Below are positions 24,744 to 35,034 of a DNA stretch of 64,000 nt, piece by piece. Within the stretch, counting starts at the first letter, position 1. Each line of letters begins with the position of its first letter. The position numbers were made by a program, and so were the translations under genes. The notes beneath the pieces were generated by a model. It was given only the letters and a program-made list of their open reading frames with translations, was not told the DNA's origin and did no database searches. This DNA comes from Hirsutella rhossiliensis (taxonomy: Eukaryota; Ascomycota; Sordariomycetes; Hypocreales; Ophiocordycipitaceae), in contig NW_025408678.1 in the NCBI RefSeq assembly GCF_020360975.1, positions 2,418,001 to 2,482,000 of the forward strand. The letters are read 5' to 3'.

Positions 24744-26009
24744 TTTTTTACGGCCGATACTCCATGAGTTCCACGAGTCGAATAGCTTTTGCAGATCGGT
24801 GCAGTGAAAACACAAGCTGGGCGAAATGTTCTTTTTTCCAAGGCGAAGAGCCTTCTCAGCACGTTGGGGGACTTAAAAACGCGGGTCACGTGACTGTCCC
24901 CTCGTAATCCAACGTTCAACGACCATCAACGACGGTTTTGCTCTCCAAGCTTAGGGAATTGTGATCTATACGGCGAATGTCTCTAGCAAAGATGGCGATC
25001 CCTTGATGCTGCGTCCAGCGATCGGCTTGGCGACGGTCTCGTCCAAGTCTCGATCAGTGCAAGTGGGTAAGAAACCTGCCGCGGCTGGACTCTGGATTCT
25101 AGCCCTGTCTATCTCAACAGGCATCTATCCCACTGCAGGCATTGAGCTCGCGGCTTCGGCTCGAGAGATGAGGGGGATGCATGCAGTTGCTACACCGGGC
25201 GGGCACGTGACATCAGAGACGCAAACTCACGTCATGTTTTGGTAAGCTGCATTCTTGCGACAGCCCTGGCGACGATACAGTAACTTGGACACACGACCCC
25301 GAAGACGTGGGTCATGGATCCAAGAATCGCAATGTGTCCTGACGCACTGTGCAGCACTGTACGCCGATACTGTCCAAAGTACGGAGTAACTTAACTACAG
25401 GAACGTTCCGGATCACCTGTGACTGTGTCGTGCGAAAAAGGTTTCCAGGCAACCAGGCTCCTTCCCCTACTGGCGGCCCAGAATCGCCTAGCGCGAGATA
25501 TCAGATTTTGCCGGACCCGCTCACCGCGAGCTGCATCAAGAAAAAGCCTCCCTTCTCAGGCACTGTCGTTGCCAGATTCCCCTCTCCTCCTCGCCTAACA
25601 CTTCCAGATCCAGGCGGCCGGCATAACCCACGACAGCCACCGCACGCTTTCCACGCTGTGGCAATCGAGCCGACGCGGACACGAGCCGACATTGCGATTC
25701 GCCCGTCAGCCAGCAGCAGCATCTTGGGAAGAAAACACCATCCCAGGCTCGATAGCCTGCCTACCAAACCCAGCCCGTCGTCTGTCTCAACTCGATAATG
25801 GCAGCATTCAATCCTACCTTGACTTGACACACCATCTCGTCGTCGTCCTCGACCATCGTCCGACCGTGTCCCTCGGCCCAACCCAGCTCTCCCTGACCCG
25901 TCCGCTGCGTAGGCCATCAGTCGCGGATGCAGTCCCCAGAGCTTCCTTAGTGCCTCTCGCATCCCATCGCTCGCTGCTGCTGCGCTCAGCCTGCCGCATC
26001 GCTGCTTTC
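24744..26009. other. divergent promoter region
   Basis: Shared upstream region of the Pth4-like gene (-) and the Nab3-like gene (+). The Nab3 reading frame is open back to about 25692, but it begins there with TTG and has no ATG before 26010, so this part is treated as 5' leader. No other gene seen. Confidence 0.5.
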
Positions 26010-28369
26010 ATGACCGAACCAGAGGCGGAGCTTCAGGCCACTGCCAACCTCTCTCCTGTGTCACCCTCGCCCCTCCACACAGCTGCTCCTCGCGTGGTGC
26101 CGGCGCTGCAGGACACGGTCGATACTATCGACGCCATGGTCGCTGCCGCTGCCAACGTGGCCTCGTCAAACGGCGTCGTCGACGACGCCATCCTCGACCC
26201 GGCCATGATGGGTGACGCTGCCTCTGCCAATGGCAACGACCATGTTGTAGATGACGACAGCCTCGACGGTGCGTACGACGACCAAGACGCCCCCGACGCT
26301 CCCACCGAGCCTGCTCCCCAGCCTCAGCTAGAGCCGCCCGATAGCAACGACGATTATGCAAAGACATTCGACTCGCCCATTGATCCAGAAGAAGGGGGTG
26401 AGCAGGGCTTTCAGCAGCAGCACCATGTATCGTCGTCCTCAATGCCACCGAAATCCACCGATATCTCGCTGCAATCCGATCACTTGAATACAAATCGCGC
26501 TTCAGCCGCTGCTCCTGACATTGCCGCCCATGACGCGTCTACCGCTCAACCGGCCGCTCCCGCCGCCACCCCATCCGGACCGCAACTAGAGCCTACCGGT
26601 CCGTCGACGGAGCCATCGCAGCCGCCCGCCGGGCTCCAGCAGCAGACCGGCTCCCCTTCCTCCGTGGCCCAGCCCGAGCCTATTGCCCGCCAAGACTCCG
26701 CCGATGCCGAGTCGCAGAATTCGTCGGTTGACATCCAGAAGCTCGTGGCCGATCTGACTGCCCAGCCCACCGAGCCCAGCCCCGATCCTGAGCCGTCTTT
26801 GTCTGTTGCTGCAAAGGCCGAGCAACCCGCCGTTGCTGTCTCCCTGTCTTCTCCCACTTCGCTGCCCTCATCCTCTTCCCTGCCACCGCGGCCTCCCCTG
26901 CCGCAGTCGGGCTCCCAATCGTATGCCTCGCAGCAACACGCCGCAGGACCCAGCCCAAGCGCAGCCGCCTGCAGTGCTGGCACAGTGCCGCCAGCGCCAG
27001 GTCCGCTGTCCAGCTTTGTCGCGAGTGGCGCGCCCGGAACCTCCGCGGAGGCCGTCGGCAGCATCCCGCTCCCCCCGGCCGCAGGCCTGAATGCGCTCCC
27101 CGTCACAGCATCCATGAATGCCCCACCCCAGACATCCCAGGCCGCGCCCGGGTACTCCCAGGACGGAGAGCCAGACGCAAGCTACCAGCGCCAGTGGGAC
27201 CAGTTTATGACTGACGAACGCCAGTACATGTCGGATGCGAAATGGGACCGCTTCCCTGAAGGGTCGCGTATTTTTATTGGTATGAACCACGCCGCCAAGG
27301 GCCGCTCCTTTGATCTAGTGCTGACTCTTTGTGCCTCTAGGAAACCTTTCGAGCGACAAAGTTTCGAAGCGGGATGTCTTTGATGTTTTCCACAAGTATG
27401 GAAGACTGGCGCAAATATCCCTCAAGTCGGCCTATGGTTTTGTGCAGTATCACACTGTCGACGAGGGCCGACAGGCCATGGAAAACCTGCAGGGTATCGA
27501 AATCAAGGGCCGCCGCATCCGTGAGTATAGCCTGCCGCAGAGGAGAAAAGACCCCTGACTAACTCTTGTTCAGACCTCGAGATATCTCGAGTACAAGACA
27601 AGTCCAAAAAGGACCGTGCCCGCAGCCCAGAGAGAGGTCGGGGCCGGGATGGCGGTGGCGGTGGCCGCAGGAATGAGAAGCATCACCAAGGCCGCGACGA
27701 TTACAGACCAGGGCGCAATCAGTCGCCACGACGCAATGATCACCACACGAGGGAAGACGGGTTTGGTCGATCTCGAGGTCATGATTCTGGTCGAGGAGGG
27801 CGCGGGCGCTCGCGTTCTCCCGAGTATGGCCGCAAGGACCGGGAGTCGTATCGACGGCGCAGCCCTAGCCCATATGGACGATCTCGAAATGAGCCGGAAC
27901 TTGACCTTCCTCGAAGGTATGGCGCCGATGTGCCGGATGTGCAGATCATCCTGCAGCCAGAGGTCAATCGCGACTTTGTCACCTGGGTCGAGGCCGCGTT
28001 CAAGGCAAAGGGCCTCAAGACGGAGGTTATGTACCTGCACCCGCGGTTTCCCAAGGACCAGGTCATTCAGCGACAGGCTGCCGAAGGTGTTTACGGCGTC
28101 ATCGACTTGGATTTGCGTGCACAGAGCGTTGGCCGGATACCCGTGCAGGCGTTCGATCGCTCTGGTGGAGGCAGCAATGTCCGCTTCGACCAGTATGTGG
28201 ACTTAGATCCCGGCACGGCGGCCGAGGTGATTGTGCGATCCAAGGCAACGGCCGCCGCAAACTATGGACAAGGATACGCGGCAGCGGCGGGTGGCTACTC
28301 CAATCCCTACTCAGGGCAGCATCAGCAGCCCCCTCATGGCGCCAGCTATCCCGGCTCATATCCTCCACC

Positions 28370-28405
<36 letters not shown>

Positions 28406-28781
28406 CGCACCCCCTGCTGCCGCAGACATCGCGAGTCTCATGGGACAGGTTGATAATGCCACCCTGCAGCGGCTCCTCGCATCTATGCAAGGGCCAACTC
28501 AGGCGCCAGGAGGGATGCCCGCCGCACATGGCGGGTACGGCGTCAATCCCCCCACCCCGGCGACAGCCAACCCGCAGGTGGATATCCAGGCCATCCTGGG
28601 TAGCCTCGGGGGGGCAACCCCTGCGCAGCAGCACGCTCACCACCAGGGGCAGTACGGGTCGGCGTACAGCGCCCAGCCTCCCGCCGCTCCCAACGGAGGT
28701 GCAAACGCGGCTCCGGCGGGGGGCGACGCAGCAGCTCAGGTGCAGAACATCATGGCCCAGCTTGCGCGGTACAGGCAATGA
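26010..28781 (+). CDS. Nab3-like nuclear RNA-binding protein (RRM, poly-Gln C-terminus)
   Basis: Likely orthologue of yeast Nab3, which binds nascent RNA with Nrd1 and Sen1 to end transcription of non-coding RNAs and direct them to the exosome. Exons are 26010-27279, 27341-27520 and 27574-28781, giving 885 aa. The first 400 residues are acidic and Pro/Ser/Ala-rich, without structure. One RRM lies at about 419-488: RNP2 is IFIGNL and RNP1 is the degenerate SAYGFVQY. Then comes an Arg/Ser/Gly/Asp-rich linker (SRSPEYGRKDRESYRRRSPS). A compact segment from PDVQIILQPEVNRDFVTW to about 100 residues on resembles an alpha/beta anticodon-binding-like fold. A run of about 11 Gln and a low-complexity C-terminus with short helices (ADIASLMGQVDNATLQRLL, VDIQAILGSL) complete the protein. 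The start is the first ATG in the frame. Role is inferred from this domain order. Confidence 0.82.
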
Positions 28782-29298
28782 CCTTGAAGGGAGAGTAAGA
28801 TATACATCTATCTGGCTGATGCTGACCGAGAAGAATGAGTGGTAGGGCTCTCTTATCTGGCGAAAGGAGGGGAAAAAGGGATTGGTGGTTCAAAGGAATA
28901 CTCCCGCTGCGTAGCACTGGATGTCGGCTTGTGCTAATTTGTGTGGTTTGCTCGAGGAGAGAAGTTGACGATGACTACGGCTGGCGTTGCAGGCAATGGA
29001 GGGAGGATTCCACCGAGCCGCGTCTCTGACGTACTAGGCAGGCATTCGTTAACGAGAATAGGTAGCTCTCCCCATCAGGCGTTTGCCCTGTACAGTAGCC
29101 GCTCGTTCAGATGCAATTCGCCCCATTCTCATCAACCCTCTCTGGTGATCGTACCGGTAGGCCTTTCGCAAGATCGGGTGCATTCATACAGCACTACAAG
29201 ATGATGTCACCGCCAAGGGGCTTTTACTCAAACCACAGCATACTCAACTATTCCATGGACGAGAACCAAATGGACAAGGACCAAACACCTCCTCATCG
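28782..29298. other. convergent 3' flank region
   Basis: About 520 bp between the tail-to-tail ends of the Nab3-like and FRE-type genes. Holds both 3' UTRs; no separate feature seen. Confidence 0.5.
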
Positions 29299-31098
29299 TC
29301 ACCAGCCAAAACTCTCGCTGTGCCACCAGACCTTCCTGCCTCGCATGGCCCACGGCCGCACGCATCGCCTCACCTCCCTCGCCATCTCGGCTGGCCCGCA
29401 GACAAGCACGGCGACAGGCTCCTCCAGCCCCTGGCGGAAGGTGCTGTCCACAATCTTGTTCAATTCGGGCCGCCGGCGATTGCGACCCGCCGCCAGCACG
29501 GTCTCGCGGGACAGGGCGTCCATCTCGACGGCGCCGGCGCCGGGGGGGACACTCTCAGGCCCATCAGTGACATCCACGTCGCCCGTCAGAAAGATGTGGA
29601 CGTTGTCGTCATCGAGCATGCTCCTGTCCTCGCCGTTGTTGCCGCCGCTCGAGACGGCCCACGTCGCGTCGCCGGCGCTGCGGATGGCCCAGACCAACTG
29701 CACCTTGGTCGACGGCAGCTCCTGTTGTATGGCGCGGTAGACGGGCAGAGCGAAAGTGGCGCCGACGCCGCCCGCGACGAGCAGGATGCGCGCGGCGCCC
29801 CAGCCGAGCAGGTCGTGGAAATGCTTGCCCATGGTACCGTATGGGCCTTCAATGGCGAGGGGGATCCTGCGGGCCTCGGCGGGCGGGACGGGACTCAAAG
29901 CGGCAAATTGGCTAAGCAAAAGGGTCATTGGGCCGTTTCGAACGCGTGCTACGAGGGTGATGGTGCCGTGATGGTCGTCGACAGATGCTACGGTGAAGGG
30001 GTTGAAGAGAAAGTCGAAGAGGCCCGATTTGGCATTTATGCGGCTGGCAGACGGGACGTTTAGATAGATGTGCGCTCCGGGCACGGCCTTGAAGGAGCTC
30101 AGCCGCCGGAGAGGAAGCGCAGAGGAAACCTTGACGAGATTCGTGCCGGGGATGATTTCCACGGTCGAGGGAGCGGTGACTGTCGTGGCCTTGCGCACCC
30201 CAATGTCAAGAAACAGGACGACCAAGGCCTCGACGAGGTAGAGTCTGGCAGAGGGCGCGTGGAAGAAGATCAGTACTGGGATCAGAATGGCGGAAGCCAC
30301 GTGGACGACGAAGAAGAGGCGATACGAGAACTGCCTGACTCGGGCGAAGGACGTGGTGGCAAGTGCGTTCAAGGCCATGAAGGCGACGACGCCGCAAAAG
30401 ACGACGGGGGCAAAGAAGCGCTTCAGCCAGATGGCGGCGACGAAGAAGAAGTAGTTGTAGAAGAGGATGTGGAGGAGGAGCAGGAAGTGGACGATGCGGC
30501 CCAAGACGCGGTGGTAGCGATTGACGCCTTCGTGCGAGGAGTGGAAGGCGAGGGCGAAGGGGTTCAGGGCCTTGAGGGCCAGGAGGAACTGGATGGGCAG
30601 CTGGGAGACGGCTATGGCGCCAAAGCGCTTGGTGAGATGCAAGTAGTCTGGTCCATGTCAGCGGAAGCGCACGCGGTATAGACACAGTTGGTGCCTCTGA
30701 CCTTTGCCTGTGTCCCGAACACACAAGACCAGCAGCCAAGAGGCCCAGGCCAAGCCAAGAATCCACTCATGGCGTTGGCCCCAGTACATGCCACCCAGGT
30801 TGACATCGTCGTGCATCCACCACTGCAGCCTCCGGCACCGCGCAGCCAAGGAGCCGGACGGGTGGCGGCGATGGGCCTTTGCGAGGGGCGAGGGCGGCAC
30901 CTCGTCGTAGCGGCCATGGCCATCGCGCGGGTCCCGGCCGCTGGCAGCGGCGCGGCGGACAAGGCGGAGGAGCAACAAGGCCAGGACGGGGGCGATGGCC
31001 GAGTAATGGGCGACGCAGGCGTAAAAGTCAATGGTCTGGCGGCGCACGAGCTTGTCGTCGTCGGAGAGGCTCAGAGAGAGATCGTACGGCCAGCCCAT
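29299..31098 (-). CDS. FRE-family ferric/metalloreductase
   Basis: Membrane flavocytochrome expected to reduce ferric iron or copper at the cell surface or vacuole so that transporters can take up the metal. Exons are 31098-30702 and 30647-29299, giving 581 aa. The start MGWPYDLSLSLSDDDK is the first plausible ATG. The ferric-reductase membrane domain carries the four haem histidines in two pairs spaced 14 apart: YHRVLGRIVHFLLLLH and HVASAILIPVLIFFH. The FAD motif reads NPFTV, with Asn where HPFT is usual. The nucleotide site is LLVAGGVGATFALPVYR, with the late VCGPAEMA motif. The N-terminal part has one or two further helices. It is not a Nox: it lacks the NoxA termini and the Nox spacing. 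No ferroxidase or permease gene is adjacent, so its metal and location are open. Confidence 0.85.
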
Positions 31099-31776
31099 GG
31101 CGCGGCCCTGGCTCTCTGGGAGAGCCGGTCGTGGGAGAGCCGGTCGTGGCAGCAGGTGTAGACGTAGGTCTATCTCGGTCGGAAGAAGGGGACCCGTTGA
31201 GAGCAGGGTGTTGCCGGCGGGAGGAAGCGATGAAGGACGATGGTCAGTGTGGGTTGGAGGTTCAGGCCAGACGACGTCTCCAAGACATGGGGCCGAGGTA
31301 TCCGTGCCTTTTGCCGACGAGGACCAAGCACATTGCTTCCGCTTGCAGTCACAAAGTTGAGGCACCTTTTGGCAAGTCCCTGAGATGGGCTGCCAATGAA
31401 AAGGGGCGAAATCGACGATGGCTTCACCGGAATAGAGCAACAGTCGCTGGCGGGCTCACAAGGTGCATCCAGCATCATCATGCAAAGCACCGACGACGTT
31501 GTTACTCCGTACACAGTGACAACTCCCGTTCGCAGGGGCCCCTGTATCCTAGACGAGCCATCGATTGGCCAGTTCGCACACTGGCGACAGCCCCGCATAC
31601 TGTACCGCATACTGTACCGATACTGTACCAAAGCCGAAGTCGCCCCCCCGCCCTTTTCCCTCACCCATCCATCGCCCGCTGCAGCCCTCTGAAAATTTTC
31701 ATCTTCGCTGCAAAAGCCTCATCTCTCTCGACTCGTGCCTCTTCCCCTCCCAATCCACGCCTCTCTATCCGTCGCC
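31099..31776. other. divergent promoter of the FRE-type reductase and serine hydroxymethyltransferase genes
   Basis: About 680 bp. The SHMT side ends in pyrimidine-rich sequence (near 31645-31685), common before strongly expressed fungal genes. Short repeats (tactgtaccgcata, near 31598-31628) occur just upstream of it. No gene seen. Confidence 0.5.
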
Positions 31777-33381
31777 ATGTCGTCCGAATACGCATTGTCC
31801 GCGTCCCACAAGGAGGTTCGTCTTCCTCCCCTGCGGAACAGACCACAAGGCTAACCATGTCCATCTAGATGCTCGAGAAGTCTCTTGTCGAGTCCGACCC
31901 CGAGGTCGCCGCCATCATGGTACGTCGAGGCCCTTACTCGCCCGCAGCCCGCGTCTCCTGACACGCTCAACCGCAGAAAGACGAGGTTCAGCGTCAGCGC
32001 GAGTCCATTGTCCTCATCGCCTCCGAAAACATCACATCCCGAGCCGTCTTCGACGCCCTCGGCTCCCCCATGTCCAACAAGTACTCCGAGGGCTACCCTG
32101 GCGCTCGCTACTACGGCGGCAACCAGCACATTGACCAGGTCGAGCTGCTCTGCCAGAAGCGTGCTCTCGAGGCCTTCCACCTCGACGCGGACAAGTGGGG
32201 CGTCAATGTCCAGTGCCTCAGCGGCAGCCCTGCCAACCTGCAGGTTTACCAGGCCATCATGCCCCCCCACGGCCGGCTGATGGGGCTTGACCTCCCCCAC
32301 GGGGGCCACTTGAGCCACGGCTATCAGACCCCCCAGCGCAAGTGAGTCTTCCACGCCCGCCTCCCCTTCCCCTGGCTTACCCTTGCCCAGAATCTCTGCC
32401 GTCTCCACCTACTTCGAGACCATGCCCTACCGCGTCAATCTCGAGTCCGGCATCATCGACTACGACCAGCTCGAGAAGAACGCCATTCTCTACCGCCCCA
32501 AGATCCTCGTCGCCGGCACATCGGCCTACTGCCGCCTCATTGACTACGAGCGTATGCGCAAGATTGCCGACTCGGTCGGTGCCTACCTCGTCGTCGACAT
32601 GGCTCACATTTCCGGTCTCATTGCCGCCGAGGTCATCCCCACTCCTTTCAAGTACGCCGACGTCGTCACCACAACCACCCACAAGTCCCTCCGTGGCCCC
32701 CGCGGTGCCATGATCTTCTTCCGCAAGGGCGTCCGCTCCGTCGACGCCAAGACGGGCAAGGAGACCCTCTACGACCTCGAGAACCCCATCAACTTCTCCG
32801 TCTTCCCCGGCCACCAGGGCGGCCCCCACAACCACACAATCACGGCTCTGGCCGTCGCCCTCAAGCAGGCCCAGACCCCGGACTTCAAGGCCTACCAGGA
32901 AAAGGTCGTCTCCAATGCCAAATCCATCGAGCACAAGCTCAAGTCTCTGGGCCACAAGCTCGTCGCCGACGGCACCGACAGCCACATGGTCCTCGTCGAC
33001 CTCCGCCAGCACAGCCTCGACGGCGCACGTGTCGAGGCTGTCCTGGAGCAAATCAACATTGCCTGCAACAAGAACTCGATCCCGGGCGACAAGAGCGCCC
33101 TGACCCCCTGCGGCATTCGCATTGGCACCCCGGCCATGACCAGCCGTGGCTTTGGCGAGAAGGACTTTGAGCGCGTCGCCACCTACATCGATGAGAGCAT
33201 CAAGATCTGCAAGGAGACCCAGGCCTCCCTCCCCAAGGAGGCCAACAAGCTCAAGGACTTCAAGACCAAGGTCACCAGCGGCGAGATTGCCAAGATCAAC
33301 GAGCTGAAGAAGGAGATTTCGGCCTGGACAAGCGCCTTTCCCCTCCCCGTCGAGGGCTGGCGCCTGGACGCCGGTCTCTAA
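31777..33381 (+). CDS. serine hydroxymethyltransferase, cytosolic type
   Basis: PLP enzyme that interconverts serine plus tetrahydrofolate with glycine plus methylene-tetrahydrofolate, the main entry of one-carbon units for purine, thymidylate and methionine synthesis. Exons are 31777-31815, 31869-31919, 31977-32341 and 32391-33381, giving 481 aa, the normal length. Landmarks are the start [41 protein letters not shown], the PLP-lysine motif [15 protein letters not shown], and [13 protein letters not shown]. The protein lacks a basic mitochondrial presequence and begins like yeast Shm2, so the cytosolic form is likely. Codon choice is strongly biased to C-ending codons, as expected of a highly expressed gene. 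Small 5' exons of 39 and 51 nt are both in phase. Confidence 0.96.
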
Positions 33382-35034
33382 GTATGCGGCTTGATAGCGG
33401 CGTCAGGGGAGCCATACGCAGACAGGCGTAAGCAGTGATCTATCTAAATGATGGAAGGGGAGGAAGGACGGGCCGCTGTAGGGCTCTGCATCCACGGCAT
33501 TTAACATGGGATGGGGCAAATGGCCAATGTTTCAACATGTTGCATTTCCACGGCTGGCGCAATTGAGTTTCGGGTTTGGCTCATCTGGCCGGCGGAGAAT
33601 CGGCAAGACTCGGCGTTTTTATTGTGACTTCTTTTTTGGCTGTTTTTCTCTTCGAAATGGAGGAATCTATTGAGGAATTACGGAACGACTGCAATGACGA
33701 TAAGACTTCATAGCGGAGGCGCTCAACGCGCCGAATCCGAGGTGTCCGCTACCGGCTTCAACAAGTTGGCAGATTATGCACATGGCACACAGACACCCTG
33801 AGTCTACTGAATCCTCTTACACGTGCTCGCGTGAGGCAATGTACGTGATTTTCCCATGATTGTCTTTTCTCCATTATTAAAGAGGATTTGGTTTGTCCAA
33901 TCATCAACTCGTCTGCTCGCACTATATGGATCCTCCAGGTGCGCCTCGTGCCCACATCCGTCCGTCTGTCCGGCCGTCCTTTCCGCAGCGCCAAGAGGAG
34001 TTAAAAAACAAATATGAGAAGAAAGAAAGAAAAGGAAAAGGGGAAAGGGGGCGATAGACAAACAGCGTGGGAAAAGGGGTGGTAGGAAAGGGCACAAAAC
34101 AGCTGGATATCCATCCGTCCGCCTAGCCCCTTGCCATCCAATTCGGTCCGATCCGTCGGTGCCCCTTTCTTTCGAGATATCTAGAGAACCAAAAGAAGGA
34201 GCTGGCACGAGGAGAGAAAGAAGAGAATAAGAAGTAAAGGAGTAGAAAGGGCAAGAAGTTGTGAAAAGGGGGATTAAGGCGCCAGGGGCCCATGCCCCAA
34301 CCTCGCTGCGGCCCATCATCCCACAGCCTTGACCCGGGCTCAAGCCTCCAATTCGAAGCACGTGTCCCGCCCGTCATCTCCGCGTCCTTCGCTTTCCCGC
34401 TTTTGTTTCGAGCCATGCTGGGAAGTAGCTCAAGAGCCGTCGGCAGTAGCGGGAGGGGAGAGCGCCAGATGGTGCGTCTCTTGGGCCAAGTCGGATGTCG
34501 AGAAGGCCTCTCTCCCCCGTTCCCCATATACGCCGCCCAGACGGGCTGTTCTCTTCGACGCTGCGCCCCTTCCACTTGACTTCGTGGTAACTCCAAGCAG
34601 TGGCTCGCTCCAGACGCGGCGCCAAACATGCGGCAAGGCAGGGGAAAGTCTCGGTAGCAGGAAAGGTCTAGATGAGGAATCGAAAGACCCCATAAGCCAG
34701 AATTAGGCCGGTCTGCGTGCGAGCAGGTCGAGGCCCAAGAGCAAGCAAGCCAGACAAAGCCAAGGGCCGAGATGCCATGCACAAAACGGCTAGACAAAAG
34801 TACACTAATCGCACAAGAAAGCAGTCGAGCTCCAAAACGCTATGGGACGTCGCGTTGCTCTCGTGACCCCGTAGAGTCTCCCAAGCTTTCAGCGCTCTCT
34901 TCGTCGGCTGCTCGCCACACCGGGCCACACCAAAAAGAAAAAGAGGGGTAAACATGGCTCGGCGCCTTTTGCGTAGCTTCGTATGTACATGGTGGTAAAC
35001 GATTCGTCCTTTCGATGTCGAGAGATTGCCGTGG
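33382..35034. other. convergent 1.65 kb region
   Basis: Between the tail-to-tail SHMT and spt7 genes. A 224-codon minus-strand frame (34123-34797) begins with a signal-like stretch, but its remainder is Trp/Arg/Pro-rich with no domain and it lies in 3' flank; not called. Nothing else recognisable. Confidence 0.45.

Noticed and set aside
25692..26009. 106-codon N-terminal extension of the Nab3-like protein
   Set aside because: The frame begins with TTG and contains no ATG before 26010; composition is unlike the protein, so it is leader.
34123..34797. 224-codon minus-strand frame with a signal-like start between SHMT and spt7
   Set aside because: Beyond the first 28 residues the sequence looks random and it sits in a convergent 3' region; RNA evidence would be needed.
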